A stretch of 35,037 bases of DNA from Pseudomonadota bacterium (GCA_026399735.1 JAPLQK010000080.1:1-35037); one strand, 5' to 3'. Counted from the first letter of the stretch, positions 7,772-16,098 are shown. Notes: generated from the letters alone by a model not told the origin. Program-made: numbers and translations.

Positions 7772-8389
7772 TTACTCCGGATTTTGTAACTGGTTAATCA
7801 AATTTTGATGGCGTGTCAGCTGACAGATGCTGCGCAGTCTGGCGGCCAGCACGACGGCGTTAAATTCATGCAGCGCCTCATTCAAATCATCGTTGATGAT
7901 AACATAATCGAATTCGGCAACATGCGCGACATCTTCACGAACGGCCTTCATGCGACGATTTATGATCTCCTGGCTGTCTGTGCCGCGCCCTTTCAGGCGT
8001 TGTGCCAAAGCTGCAATGGAAGGAGGGAGGATGAAAACGCTGACGCATTCAGGAAACTGGCGTCTGACTTGCGCTGCGCCTTGCCAGTCGATTTCCAGCA
8101 AAATATCGCGATCTTTGGCGTTTTCCTGACTGATCCAGCGTTGTGATGTGCCGTAAAAGTTGCCGTAGACTTCAGCGCTTTCCAGAAACTCACCGCGTCC
8201 GGCCATTTCGATAAAAATTTCACGACTGATAAAGTGGTATGCAACGCCATCCACCTCACCTGCTCGCGGTGCGCGGGTGGTGTAGGAAACCGACAGGTCA
8301 ATCTGCGGATTGGTGGCGAGTAAGGCATGCACCAGACTGGTCTTGCCGGCACCTGAGGGTGCGCTGATGATAAACAGGCTTCCTGACAT
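7772..8389 (-). CDS. gmk: Guanylate kinase
   Basis: 205 residues. The P-loop SAPSGAGKTSL (about 9-19) is followed by SYTTRAPRAGEVDGVAYHFIS, the GMP-binding region, and LLEIDWQGAAQVR. It phosphorylates GMP to GDP using ATP. The start at 8389 has GGAG seven bases upstream on the minus strand. It is the first gene of gmk-rpoZ-spoT. In many betaproteobacteria yicC lies immediately upstream; here yicC is about 1 kb away, with a toxin-antitoxin pair in the gap. Confidence 0.97.
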   Translation of the reverse strand: MSGSLFIISAPSGAGKTSLVHALLATNPQIDLSVSYTTRAPRAGEVDGVAYHFISREIFIEMAGRGEFLESAEVYGNFYGTSQRWISQENAKDRDILLEIDWQGAAQVRRQFPECVSVFILPPSIAALAQRLKGRGTDSQEIINRRMKAVREDVAHVAEFDYVIINDDLNEALHEFNAVVLAARLRSICQLTRHQNLINQLQNPE

Positions 8390-8728
8390 AAAAACTCCGA
8401 TCGTTATTGGATTTGAATCTGCATTTAATCCGTAACCTAATGATTTATTTCGTGATGCGTCAATGTTGCTTTTTAATTGGTACGCACAAAATTATGGTGT
8501 AACCCTGTCCACAATCTTTTTTGCATTTTACACGATACCAGCAGTCAAAATTCTGGCCTTAAATATAAAACCGCCTTACGGCCTCCAGTTCACGTGGCCT
8601 GACCTTTCATCGTGGGAATGTCAGCGATCTGCATTTACTGAGCGCTAAATTCTCCCTCTGATCTGCTGATCTATTCAGAAAGGCGCAGCCGATCATCTGC
8701 TGCGCTACCGATTTCCATCGCAAACTGA
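8390..8728. other. AT-rich spacer upstream of gmk, no gene seen
   Basis: About 340 bases, AT-rich relative to the neighbours, between the start of gmk (minus strand) and the promoter of the toxin-antitoxin pair (plus strand). It must hold the gmk promoter. A 61-codon open frame (8463-8648) has no ribosome-binding site or recognisable motif. The base composition and position suggest the edge of a cassette inserted with the toxin-antitoxin genes. Confidence 0.45.
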
Positions 8729-8756
8729 TTGACGGTATACGGGATGCCCGTATAAT
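8729..8756 (+). promoter_or_regulatory. Sigma-70 promoter with embedded palindromic operator
   Basis: A near-consensus promoter, TTGACG (8729-8734), 16-base spacer, TATAAT (8751-8756). Between and overlapping these hexamers is a perfect inverted repeat: TATACGGG (8736-8743), ATG, CCCGTATA (8747-8754). This is the expected binding site for the XRE-type antitoxin encoded downstream, placed so that binding would block RNA polymerase. The predicted transcription start, about 8763, falls at the toxin start codon. Confidence 0.75.
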
Positions 8757-8763
8757 GCCGCTC

Positions 8764-9060
8764 ATGCGCACTGTAATCGAAACCCCAACCTTTCAGAAGC
8801 AGGCAGAAAAAATCTGGTCTGAATCCGAACGACTGACGTTCATCGACTGGATTGCCGCCAATCCCTTGTCTGGCGATGTGATTCCAGGTGCTGATGGCGC
8901 GCGCAAGGTGCGCTGGGGGCGTGCGGGTTCCGGCAAGCGAGGCGGTGTGCGAATTGTTTATTTCAACCTATCCGAGCGAGGCGAGGTGATTTTGGTGATG
9001 ATGTATACCAAATCCGATCAGGCCAACATTTCGCCCGGCGATATTGATAAGGCGGTGTGA
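8764..9060 (+). CDS. RelE/HigB-family toxin of a type II toxin-antitoxin pair
   Basis: 98 residues from ATG 8764 (MRTVIETPTFQKQAEKIW). ATG 8755 is also in frame, but it lies inside the -10 hexamer of the promoter, so it cannot be in the mRNA; 8764 is preferred and gives a leaderless or nearly leaderless transcript. The pattern (FxKQAxxI...L, GxRKVRWGRAGSGKRGGVRIVYF, ILVMMYTKSDQANIS) is that of RelE-superfamily ribosome-dependent mRNA endonucleases of the HigB2 type. The basic WGRAGSGKRGG stretch would contact RNA. The toxin gene precedes its antitoxin, as in higBA loci. The antitoxin ATG follows the stop by one base. Confidence 0.85.
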   Translation: MRTVIETPTFQKQAEKIWSESERLTFIDWIAANPLSGDVIPGADGARKVRWGRAGSGKRGGVRIVYFNLSERGEVILVMMYTKSDQANISPGDIDKAV

Positions 9061-9061
9061 T

Positions 9062-9367
9062 ATGGATATTGAAAAAATCGCCCGTGCCATTGAGCTGGAT
9101 GCGGGCATGGAATTTCCTGATGTGCGGCAAGCATTGGCAGAGGCTAAGGCGGGTGCGGGGCGCGTGACAACGCCAGAACAGATGCTGGTACGTTCTGCGC
9201 GTAGCAAGACCGGGCTGTCGCAGCAGGCTTTTGCCGAGCGCATCGCCACGCCTGTGGCAACGCTGCGCGACTGGGAGCAAGGCCGGTTTGTACCTCCGGG
9301 CGGAGTTGTATGTCTGCTGCGGCTGCTTGAGCGCCATCCTGATCTAACCGAAGAACTGGCGGCGTGA
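9062..9367 (+). CDS. HigA/NadS-like XRE antitoxin
   Basis: 101 residues from ATG 9062 (MDIEKIARAIELDAGMEF). A C-terminal Cro/C1-type helix-turn-helix occupies about residues 42-95 (RSARSKTGLSQQAFAERIATPVATLRDWEQGR), and the N-terminal half probably wraps the toxin. It should neutralise the toxin and repress the shared promoter through the palindrome at 8736-8754. It is co-transcribed with the toxin. The pair lies on the strand opposite to gmk and yicC, which suggests acquisition as a cassette. Confidence 0.85.
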   Translation: MDIEKIARAIELDAGMEFPDVRQALAEAKAGAGRVTTPEQMLVRSARSKTGLSQQAFAERIATPVATLRDWEQGRFVPPGGVVCLLRLLERHPDLTEELAA

Positions 9368-9419
9368 GTGTGGACGGGAGAAGTTTGCGGCCTCCGTTGT
9401 GGTGAAACGGGCTAAAACA

Positions 9420-10283
9420 CTACTCCAAGTTCTGGATTTGCTCGCGCATCTGTTCGATGAGGATTTTCATCTCCATTGCACTGCGGGATACCTCGGCATC
9501 TACCGATTTTGAGCCCAGCGTATTGGCTTCGCGGTTCAATTCCTGCATCAGGAAATCCAGTCGCTTGCCCACCGCACCGCCTTGTTTGAGAATGCGGCGC
9601 ATCTCAGACAGGTGGCTGGCTAAACGTGAAAGCTCTTCATCCACGTCGATCTTGCTGGCAAACAGCGTGATTTCCTGACGTATGCGTTCGTCTTCCGCAT
9701 TTTGCATCGCGTCCTTCAGTCGGCTGATCAACCGGGCTTCATAGGCGGCAATCGCGGCGGGAACATGCGGCATCACGTCAAGACGCAAGGCGTCGATTTT
9801 TTCCAGACGTTCGGACAAAAAATCTTTGAGTTTCTCACCTTCGCGCGCGCGCGAGGACTTGAATTCCTGTAACGCCGTTTGCATCAGGCGGGTTAATGTC
9901 GCCCGCAATTCATCGCTTGAAGCCGCAGGCGTCGCCAGCATGCCGTTCCAGCGCAGCACATCGGCGACACTCAACGTGCAGGCAGCCGGCATGGCAGCTT
10001 GCACCTCACTGTTCCAGGCGGCCAGTTGCAACAGCAGATCGCGATTGAGCGTCGTGCCGGCCAGTGCGTCACGCGCCGCATAGTTGATCCGGCATTCGAC
10101 CTTGCCGCGCTGCAGCGCTGAGCTGATCAGTTCGCGAAGTGCGCCTTCGAAACAGCGCAATTCTTCCGGCATACGCAATTGAATATCCAGATAGCGGTGG
10201 TTGACGGCGCGCAACTCCAGCGACAGGGATCCGCTGGCAAAATCCGCGCTGGTATTGGCGTAACCGGTCATGCTTAAAATCAT
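9420..10283 (-). CDS. yicC: YicC-family endoribonuclease
   Basis: 287 residues from ATG 10283, giving the family's characteristic MILSMTGYA start; an upstream in-frame extension to 10346 looks non-coding. Other family blocks: LRAVNHRYLDIQLRMPEELRCFE, RGKVECRI, and the C-terminal EELSRLASHLSEMRRIL, GKRLDFLMQELNREANTLGSK and MKILIEQMREQIQNLE. YicC proteins are RNA-cleaving enzymes affecting sRNA and stationary-phase physiology. On the minus strand, convergent with the antitoxin gene and divergent from the PP2C gene. In related genomes it commonly precedes gmk. Confidence 0.93.
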   Translation of the reverse strand: MILSMTGYANTSADFASGSLSLELRAVNHRYLDIQLRMPEELRCFEGALRELISSALQRGKVECRINYAARDALAGTTLNRDLLLQLAAWNSEVQAAMPAACTLSVADVLRWNGMLATPAASSDELRATLTRLMQTALQEFKSSRAREGEKLKDFLSERLEKIDALRLDVMPHVPAAIAAYEARLISRLKDAMQNAEDERIRQEITLFASKIDVDEELSRLASHLSEMRRILKQGGAVGKRLDFLMQELNREANTLGSKSVDAEVSRSAMEMKILIEQMREQIQNLE

Positions 10284-10354
10284 GGTATGCGCCTTCAAAA
10301 TTAACGGGCATGGCATAAAAGCCACCCTTGAAAATAAATTCGCCAAGCCCGTTT

Positions 10355-10413
10355 CCCCTCACCCCAACCCTCTCCCGCGGGCGGTAGAGGGGGCAAACGT
10401 ATCGCTATGCGAG
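10355..10413 (+). repeat. Palindromic intergenic repeat, copy upstream of the PP2C gene
   Basis: Blocks in order: CCCCTCACCCCAACCCTCTC, a GC-rich core, GGTAGAGGGGGCAAACG and TATCGCTATGCGAG. CCCTCT and AGAGGG can pair. The copy at 7434-7497 has the same blocks on the other strand, including the CAAGCGAATCGCTACGCGAG tail. The copy in metG shares AGGGGGCAAACG exactly. Here it sits in the divergent yicC/PP2C promoter region. Confidence 0.75.
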
Positions 10414-10481
10414 CGTCACATTTATTGGCGGGCAAATAAATAGCTGTGCGTAATGGGCGCATTATATTACGATTGCGAACT

Positions 10482-11267
10482 ATGAAATTCTCTATCCATC
10501 AGGCCAGTCACATTGGCGACCGTAAATACAATCAGGATCGTGTAGCTTTCGCATACAGTAATGACACTTTGCTGTTGGTGTTGGCGGACGGGATGGGCGG
10601 ACATTTCCACGGCGAGGTGGCTGCCGGTATGGCGATGGATACGTTTGTCGAGTCATTTGGCCGTCATACGCATCTCGATGATCCGTTGGACTTTTTGTCG
10701 GACACCATGCGCACCGCACACCAACGCATCATGGCGCTTCCCTTGCCCAACGATCAGTCATTTCCCGGTACAACTTGCGTTGCAGCGCTGATTCAGGATG
10801 GCAAACTGTACTGGGGTCACGCCGGGGATTCGCGTCTTTACCTGCTTCGTAAGGGCGCCGTGTTTGCCAAAACCCTTGATCATTCGATGGTGCAAATGTG
10901 GCTGGCATGCGGCGTGATCGATGAAGACGAGGCCAGGACCCACCCCAGACGCAACCAGATTACCAATTGCCTGGGCGGTGTCGAAGACATGTTCGAGATC
11001 GAGTTGGGGACTACTGTCGAGTTGCAATCAGGCGATGTGGTGTTGCTTTGCAGCGATGGTTTATGTGGACCGTTTGTCGACAAGGAGCTGGTCGCGGCCT
11101 TTGCGGGTAAACCGGTGGATGTTGCGCTGGATAAACTGATCGCCGGTGCACTGCTGCTCGAAAAAGGCAAGTCAGACAATGCGACGGGACTTGCGATGCG
11201 CTGGAGTAACACGGAAGCCGAGCACGACACTGACGTTATCATCAGCCATATCCTCGAAATTCCATAA
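10482..11267 (+). CDS. PP2C-type serine/threonine phosphatase
   Basis: 261 residues from ATG 10482 (MKFSIHQASHIGDRKYNQD). Metal-binding PP2C motifs: D in NQDRVAF, VLADGMGGHFHGEVAA, WGHAGDSRLYLLRKG, LLCSDGLCG and the terminal KSDNATGLAMRW, so the di-metal site looks complete. The enzyme dephosphorylates Ser/Thr phosphoproteins in the cytoplasm. No kinase partner gene is in the window. No Shine-Dalgarno is obvious before the ATG. It is followed by rph after about 100 bases of heptanucleotide repeat and pyrimidine-rich sequence. The PP2C-rph-rdgB-hemW order fits betaproteobacteria. Confidence 0.92.
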   Translation: MKFSIHQASHIGDRKYNQDRVAFAYSNDTLLLVLADGMGGHFHGEVAAGMAMDTFVESFGRHTHLDDPLDFLSDTMRTAHQRIMALPLPNDQSFPGTTCVAALIQDGKLYWGHAGDSRLYLLRKGAVFAKTLDHSMVQMWLACGVIDEDEARTHPRRNQITNCLGGVEDMFEIELGTTVELQSGDVVLLCSDGLCGPFVDKELVAAFAGKPVDVALDKLIAGALLLEKGKSDNATGLAMRWSNTEAEHDTDVIISHILEIP

Positions 11268-11277
11268 GAAATTCCGG

Positions 11278-11319
11278 TTTTCTGTTTTCTGTTTTCTATT
11301 TTCTATTTTCTGTTTTCTG
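11278..11319 (+). repeat. Heptanucleotide repeat (TTTTCTR)6 upstream of rph
   Basis: Six uninterrupted 7-bp units, TTTTCTG x2, TTTTCTA x2, TTTTCTG x2, in the leader of rph and entirely pyrimidine-rich on the coding strand. A degenerate relative (TTTACTGTTTTCTG) occurs at 17687-17700 upstream of dnaE. G/C-rich heptamer arrays occur upstream of dcd at 31313-31450. Confidence 0.9.
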
Positions 11320-11366
11320 TTTACCGTTTGCTGTTACCACTCACTACTCACCACTTACTATTTTTT

Positions 11367-12083
11367 ATGCGCCCAAGTTCAAGACAAAATAATCAGTTGC
11401 GTGAAATACGCATTACCCGCCATTACACCAAACATGCCGAAGGTTCAGTGCTGATCGAGTGTGGCGATACCAAAGTCATTTGCACCGCCAGCGTCGAAGA
11501 GCGCGTGCCGCCTCACAAGAAGGGTAGCGGGGAAGGCTGGGTGACCGCTGAATACGGTATGTTGCCGCGTTCAACCGGCAGTCGCATGCAGCGCGAAGCC
11601 GCCAAAGGCAAGCAGTCGGGGCGCACTCAGGAAATTCAACGGCTGATCGGACGCAGCCTGCGCGCCGTGGTGGATTTGAAGAAGCTCGGCGAACGCACTA
11701 TTCAGATCGATTGCGACGTGATTCAGGCAGATGGCGGTACGCGCACCGCCAGCATTACCGGGGCGTATGTTGCACTTCACGATGCGGTTGCCGGACTGAT
11801 GCAAAAAGGACTGGTGCCGGATACGCCGATTAAAGACTCCATCGCTGCGATCTCGGTCGGTATCTATCGGGGGAGTCCTGTGTTAGACCTTGATTATATT
11901 GAAGATTCTGAATGCGATACCGACATGAACGTGGTGATGCTGGGCAGCGGTCATTTCGTCGAAGTGCAGGGCACAGCCGAAGGGCACGCCTTCAGCCGTT
12001 CTGAGATGGATCAGTTGCTGGAACTGGCTAGTGCCGGCATTATTGATTTAATCGGAATGCAGCGCGTCGCACTGGCAGAATAA
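11367..12083 (+). CDS. rph: Ribonuclease PH
   Basis: 238 residues from ATG 11367 ([14 protein letters not shown]), exactly the usual RNase PH length. Conserved blocks: [66 protein letters not shown] [18 protein letters not shown], and [19 protein letters not shown]. The phosphorolytic 3'-5' exoribonuclease trims tRNA 3' ends. The leader has no Shine-Dalgarno; it is pyrimidine-rich (CTTACTATTTTTTATG), so initiation may depend on ribosomal protein S1. rdgB starts four bases after the stop, so the two are cotranscribed. Confidence 0.97.
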   Translation: MRPSSRQNNQLREIRITRHYTKHAEGSVLIECGDTKVICTASVEERVPPHKKGSGEGWVTAEYGMLPRSTGSRMQREAAKGKQSGRTQEIQRLIGRSLRAVVDLKKLGERTIQIDCDVIQADGGTRTASITGAYVALHDAVAGLMQKGLVPDTPIKDSIAAISVGIYRGSPVLDLDYIEDSECDTDMNVVMLGSGHFVEVQGTAEGHAFSRSEMDQLLELASAGIIDLIGMQRVALAE

Positions 12084-12087
12084 TATC

Positions 12088-12681
12088 GTGCAAAAACTCG
12101 TTATCGCGTCCAACAACCCCGGCAAGCTGCGCGAATTCCGGCAGATGCTCGCGCCGCTGGGAATCGAAGTGCTGACCCAGTCCGAACTGGGTATCTCTGA
12201 AGCGGAAGAGCCGCATGTCACGTTTATCGAGAATGCGCTGGCCAAGGCGCGTCATGTCAGCCGGGAAAGCGGTCTGCCGGCATTGGCGGACGACTCTGGC
12301 ATCTGCGTGACAGCACTGAACGGTATGCCGGGTGTGATCTCAGCGCGTTTTTCCGGCTTCCCAAAGTCAGATCAGCGCAATAATCAAAAGTTGCTGCAGG
12401 ATATGCAGGGTGTGGCCGATCGTCGCGCGCATTACTATTGCGTGCTGGTGCTGGTGCGCCATGCGGACGACCCTCAGCCCGTCATCTGTGAGGGTGAATG
12501 GCACGGCGAAATCGCGCAGGCAGAGCTGGGCGAGGGCGGTTTCGGTTATGACCCGCTGTTCTGGTTGCCCCAGTTCGGCAAAATGAGCGCCGAACTGACC
12601 TCTGATGAAAAGCACGCCATCAGCCATCGGGGAAAAGCCATGAAGGTCTTGCTGGAACGGTTGCTGCATGACCCTCGTTAA
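12088..12681 (+). CDS. rdgB: dITP/XTP pyrophosphatase (non-canonical purine NTPase)
   Basis: 197 residues starting at GTG 12088, four bases after the rph stop. The substrate-binding signature SNNPGKLREF lies at the N-terminus, followed by FIENALAKARH, LPALADDSGICV, GVISARFSG and FGYDPLFWLP, with SHRGKAM near the end. It removes dITP, ITP and XTP from the nucleotide pool. It overlaps hemW by 14 bases. Normal length and motifs. Confidence 0.97.
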   Translation: MQKLVIASNNPGKLREFRQMLAPLGIEVLTQSELGISEAEEPHVTFIENALAKARHVSRESGLPALADDSGICVTALNGMPGVISARFSGFPKSDQRNNQKLLQDMQGVADRRAHYYCVLVLVRHADDPQPVICEGEWHGEIAQAELGEGGFGYDPLFWLPQFGKMSAELTSDEKHAISHRGKAMKVLLERLLHDPR

Positions 12682-13861
12682 ACCTGTTTTTCTGAAAACT
12701 CGGGAAATCAGTTTTACCGCGCTGCCGCCGCTTTCGCTGTATATCCACGTTCCGTGGTGCGTGAAGAAATGCTCATATTGCGACTTCAATTCGCATCAGG
12801 CACACGGGGCATTCCCGGAAGCGGAATATGTCGCCGCGCTGACCCGCGATCTGGAGATGGCGTTGCCGCAAATCTGGGGGCGTAAAGTCTATACGGTATT
12901 TTTCGGCGGCGGTACGCCCAGTCTGCTCTCGGGCGCCGCTGTCGCGGAAATCCTGCGCCAGCTGCGCATGCTGCTGCCGCTGAGCATCGACGCCGAGATC
13001 ACGCTTGAGGCGAATCCCGGTACGGTTGAGGCCGGTAAATTCGCGGCTTACCGCGATGCGGGCGTGAACCGGTTATCGATGGGTATCCAGAGTTTCAACG
13101 ATGCGCATCTGAAGGCGCTGGGGCGCATCCATTCTGCCGATGAGGCAAAAGCCGCCATTGCCATTGCGCAACGACATTTTGACAATATCAATCTTGACCT
13201 GATGTATGCGCTGCCTGAACAAACGCCTGAGCAGGCTTTGCAGGATGTGCAAACCGCGCTGTTGTTTTCGCCGCAGCATCTGTCCTGCTATCAGTTGACG
13301 CTGGAGCCGAACACTTTGTTTTATCGCAATCCGCCTGCCTTGCCTGACGAGGATGCCGGTTCCGACATGCAGCAAGGTATCGAAGAATTGCTGGCAGCCA
13401 ATGGTTATCAGCACTACGAAACTTCGGCTTTTGCGCAGCCGAATCGCCGTTCCAAACACAACCTCAATTACTGGAAGTTTGGCGATTACTTAGGTATAGG
13501 TGCCGGTGCGCACAGCAAACTGAGTTTTCCCGACAAGATCATCCGCCAGGCGCGCTACAAACAGCCGCAGGCCTATATGCAGCAGGTGGCGCTGGGTACG
13601 CCGGTACAGCTTGAAAATGAAGTGGGTCGCGATGAGCTCGGATTTGAATTCATGATGAATGCATTGCGCCTGAATCAGGGATTTGACAGCAGCTTGTTTG
13701 AGGAGCGCACCAGTCTGAGCTTGCTGTCTATGCGTCGTGAACTGGATGAGGCGGAAAAGCGCGGACTTTTATCAATAGACCATAAAAAAATCGCCCCAAC
13801 GCTGCAGGGGCGACATTTTTTAAACGATTTGCTGCAAATATTCTTGCGCTCAGAACACTAA
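12668..13861 (+). CDS. hemW: Heme chaperone HemW (radical SAM)
   Basis: 397 residues. The radical SAM cluster motif is CVKKCSYC (C31, C35, C38), followed by FFGGGTPSLLS, EANPGTVE, NRLSMGIQSFND, DLMYALPEQT and a C-terminal HemW domain with NYWKFGDYLGIGAGAHSK. Proteins of this group resemble coproporphyrinogen dehydrogenase HemN but act as heme-binding chaperones; the CxxxCxYCDF form fits HemW. The start overlaps rdgB by 14 bases. An intrinsic-terminator-like hairpin with flanking A and T runs lies within the last 80 bases of this gene (13784-13821). Confidence 0.95.
   Translation: MTLVKPVFLKTREISFTALPPLSLYIHVPWCVKKCSYCDFNSHQAHGAFPEAEYVAALTRDLEMALPQIWGRKVYTVFFGGGTPSLLSGAAVAEILRQLRMLLPLSIDAEITLEANPGTVEAGKFAAYRDAGVNRLSMGIQSFNDAHLKALGRIHSADEAKAAIAIAQRHFDNINLDLMYALPEQTPEQALQDVQTALLFSPQHLSCYQLTLEPNTLFYRNPPALPDEDAGSDMQQGIEELLAANGYQHYETSAFAQPNRRSKHNLNYWKFGDYLGIGAGAHSKLSFPDKIIRQARYKQPQAYMQQVALGTPVQLENEVGRDELGFEFMMNALRLNQGFDSSLFEERTSLSLLSMRRELDEAEKRGLLSIDHKKIAPTLQGRHFLNDLLQIFLRSEH
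13784..13821. terminator. Bidirectional intrinsic-terminator-like hairpin inside the hemW 3' end
   Basis: A7 (13784-13790), stem TCGCCCC (13791-13797), 9-base loop, stem GGGGCGA (13807-13813), CA, then T6 (13816-13821). It works on paper in both directions, which would suit the convergent hemW/PsiF pair. It ends 40 bases before the hemW stop codon, so plus-strand termination there would produce an mRNA without a stop. Confidence 0.6.
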
Positions 13862-13871
13862 GCGCTGCAAA

Positions 13872-14201
13872 TTATTTTCCTGAATCGCTTGCTGGATGCG
13901 GGTTGGACTTGTCAAAGTCATTTTCCTTGTTGCAATGTTCGATGTATTCTTCTTTAGCCTTGCCATGCAATTTTTTGCTGGCGGCATTGGTTTCGCAATG
14001 CTGTTCTTTATCGTGTTGTTTCAGATCAGCCGTTTTTGCCGGAGATCCAGCTTCTTTCAAGCAGGATTTGATGAAAGCCGGACGCTCGGCTGCTGCAAGC
14101 TTTTCAGCTTTGGTTGCACAGTCGTTAGTCGTTTCGTGTGCAAACGCAGGTGCTGCGAATGCAGCCAGCAGCAAGCAAGTCAGTGTGGCGATGTGTCTCA
14201 T
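13872..14201 (-). CDS. PsiF-repeat periplasmic protein
   Basis: 109 residues with a signal peptide (MRHIATLTCLLLAAFAAPAFA) and two PsiF-type repeats: CATKAEKLAAAERPAFIKSCL (with the following KE) and CETNAASKKLHGKAKEEYIEHC. E. coli PsiF is phosphate-starvation-inducible and of unknown biochemical role; this protein has the same length and a highly charged, Lys/Glu-rich mature part. Predicted location is periplasmic. It stands alone between hemW (convergent) and trmB (upstream, same strand, about 130 bases away). The role is not known. Confidence 0.8.
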   Translation of the reverse strand: MRHIATLTCLLLAAFAAPAFAHETTNDCATKAEKLAAAERPAFIKSCLKEAGSPAKTADLKQHDKEQHCETNAASKKLHGKAKEEYIEHCNKENDFDKSNPHPASDSGK

Positions 14202-14330
14202 ATTGGCTCCTAGAAGTTTTGTACGATGAAAAAAGTGTTACGGTTTTGATTCTATCTCAAAGCTTGGTATGAATCAAAGAAGCGTTCAAATAAATTCAAA
14301 AAAATGTTGAACGGCAGTAAAGGTGAATAA

Positions 14331-15011
14331 TTACCGGCGCAGAAACACCAGATCCCACACACCGTGTCCCAGATTGATGCCGCGCTTCTCGAACTTGGTG
14401 AGCGGGCGGTAATCCGGGCGCGGTGCATAATCGGCGGCGGTATTTTCAAGCTGCGGTTCGGCGCTCAGCACTTCTAAAACCTGTTCGGCGTAATTTTCCC
14501 AGTCGGTCGCAACGTGAATATAACCGCCGGGTTTTAATTTGTGCATCAGTTTTTCGATAAACGGCGCCTGAATCAGACGGCGCTTGTTGTGGCGAGCCTT
14601 GTGCCACGGGTCGGGGAAAAAGATATGCACACCGTCAAGCGTCGCGTCGCCGATCATGTCGCGCAGCACTTCAACCGCATCGTGCTGGATGATGCGGATG
14701 TTGGTGATGTCCTGTTCACCGATTACCTTAAACAGATTGCCCACGCCCGGCGTATGCACTTCCAGGCAAAGGTAGTCGTTTTCTGGATTCGCCTGTGCGA
14801 TGGTGGCAGTGCTGTCGCCCATGCCGAAGCCGATTTCCAGTATTTTCGGTGAAGTTCTGCAAAAATATTGATTTAAATCAATTGGTTGTGTGGAATAGGG
14901 GATGCCATAGACGGCTTGTAAGGTATCCACGGCGCGCTGCTGAGCGACGGTGACGCGCCCCTGTCTCAGAACGTAACTGCGGATGTGGCGTTTTTTGATG
15001 TCGTCGGTCAT
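14331..15011 (-). CDS. trmB: tRNA (guanine-N7-)-methyltransferase
   Basis: 226 residues. The SAM-binding motif is [10 protein letters not shown], followed by [12 protein letters not shown], the [17 protein letters not shown] catalytic/tRNA-binding block, [16 protein letters not shown] and [17 protein letters not shown]. It makes m7G46 in tRNA. The start at 15011 follows thiG by only five bases on the minus strand, so thiS-thiG-trmB is probably one transcription unit, as is common in betaproteobacteria. Confidence 0.97.
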   Translation of the reverse strand: MTDDIKKRHIRSYVLRQGRVTVAQQRAVDTLQAVYGIPYSTQPIDLNQYFCRTSPKILEIGFGMGDSTATIAQANPENDYLCLEVHTPGVGNLFKVIGEQDITNIRIIQHDAVEVLRDMIGDATLDGVHIFFPDPWHKARHNKRRLIQAPFIEKLMHKLKPGGYIHVATDWENYAEQVLEVLSAEPQLENTAADYAPRPDYRPLTKFEKRGINLGHGVWDLVFLRR

Positions 15012-15016
15012 GGTGT

Positions 15017-15811
15017 CTAGCTGCGTACCGATGCGATGATGCCGGCTGTAGGTGAACTGGGGCTGGCGCTGTAGAGCTTTTTCGGCATGCGTCCGGCCAA
15101 GTAGGCTTCACGTCCGGCTTCAGTTGCTTTTTTCATTGCGGACGCCATCAGTACCGGATTCTGCGCACCGGCAATCGCGGTGTTCATCAGCACGCCGGCA
15201 CAGCCCAGTTCCATCGCAATGGCGGCATCCGATGCTGTACCGACACCTGCATCGACGATCACCGGCACACTGACACGATCCAAGATCAGTTGCAGATTCC
15301 ACGGGTTGAGGATGCCCATGCCGGAACCGATCAGTGAGGCTAACGGCATGATCGCCACGCAGCCGATGTCCTCTAGTTGCTTCGCGATGATGGGGTCATC
15401 CGAGGTATAGACCATCACCTGAAAACCCTCACTGACCAGTATTTTTGCGGCGGCGATGGTTTCGATCACGTTGGGGTATAAAGACTGCGGATCGCCCAGC
15501 ACTTCCAGTTTGACCAGACTGTGACCATCCAGCAATTCGCGCGCCAGGCGCAGCGTGCGCACCGCATCATCGGCGGTATAGCAGCCGGCGGTGTTGGGCA
15601 AATAGGTAAATTTCGACATCGGTACGGCGTCGAGCAATGAGGGTTCATTCGGATTCTGGCCCAGATTGGTGCGGCGGATCGCCACCGTGACGATCTCGGC
15701 GCCGGCAGCATCCAGCGCTGCGCGGGTTTCGGTGAAATCCTTGTATTTTCCGGTGCCGACCAGAAGCCTTGAAGAATAACTTTTTCCGGCGATGATGAGT
15801 GGGTCGTTCAT
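15017..15811 (-). CDS. thiG: Thiazole synthase
   Basis: 264 residues from ATG 15811 ([21 protein letters not shown]); the open frame extends upstream into thiS, but this start matches the family. Key blocks: [11 protein letters not shown], the VKLEVLGD segment with the Schiff-base lysine, [28 protein letters not shown] and [11 protein letters not shown]. It condenses 1-deoxyxylulose 5-phosphate, dehydroglycine and the ThiS thiocarboxylate into the thiazole of thiamine. It follows thiS with a 40-base AT-rich gap. No thiC, thiE or thiO is in the window. Confidence 0.97.
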   Translation of the reverse strand: MNDPLIIAGKSYSSRLLVGTGKYKDFTETRAALDAAGAEIVTVAIRRTNLGQNPNEPSLLDAVPMSKFTYLPNTAGCYTADDAVRTLRLARELLDGHSLVKLEVLGDPQSLYPNVIETIAAAKILVSEGFQVMVYTSDDPIIAKQLEDIGCVAIMPLASLIGSGMGILNPWNLQLILDRVSVPVIVDAGVGTASDAAIAMELGCAGVLMNTAIAGAQNPVLMASAMKKATEAGREAYLAGRMPKKLYSASPSSPTAGIIASVRS

Positions 15812-15851
15812 GTTATAACCTTTTGATTTAATTAAATATTTATATTTATGG

Positions 15852-16061
15852 TCAGCCGCCGCCGACCGCGACGACGATTTCAAGTTTGTCGCCGTCCGTC
15901 AGAATTTGATCGGCATGCTGGCTGCGCGGCACGATATCGCCGTTCCGCTCCAATGCGATACGCCGTCCGGTATAGCCCAGCGCTTCGATCAGCGCAGCAA
16001 TGCTGCAACCATCGGCCAGTTGGCGCGGTGCGCCGTTTACAAAGACAGTAATCACTTTCAA
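15852..16061 (-). CDS. thiS: Sulfur carrier protein ThiS
   Basis: 69 residues ([18 protein letters not shown]...) with the ubiquitin-like beta-grasp pattern and a C-terminal VAVGGG. The terminal Gly-Gly is adenylylated and thiocarboxylated to donate sulfur to ThiG. It begins 38 bases from the divergently oriented tRNA-Gly, so the two promoters overlap. That leaves no room for a TPP riboswitch in front of thiS. Confidence 0.95.
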   Translation of the reverse strand: MKVITVFVNGAPRQLADGCSIAALIEALGYTGRRIALERNGDIVPRSQHADQILTDGDKLEIVVAVGGG

Positions 16062-16085
16062 TTTACTCTTCAGTTACGGTAAAAT
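16057..16085 (+). promoter_or_regulatory. Candidate promoter of tRNA-Gly
   Basis: TAAAAT at 16080-16085 lies 14 bases before the tRNA, with a poor -35 match (TTCAAT, 16057-16062) at 17-base spacing. It overlaps the start of thiS on the other strand. Supported mainly by position. Confidence 0.35.
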
Positions 16086-16098
16086 GCAATGCTATCAC

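Noticed and set aside
8463-8648. 61-codon open frame upstream of the toxin promoter
   Set aside because: No ribosome-binding site, no motif, and composition like the AT-rich spacer.
15812-16098. TPP riboswitch in front of thiS/thiG
   Set aside because: Only 37 bases separate thiS from the divergent tRNA, and 40 AT-rich bases separate thiS from thiG; no THI-box-like conserved segments fit.
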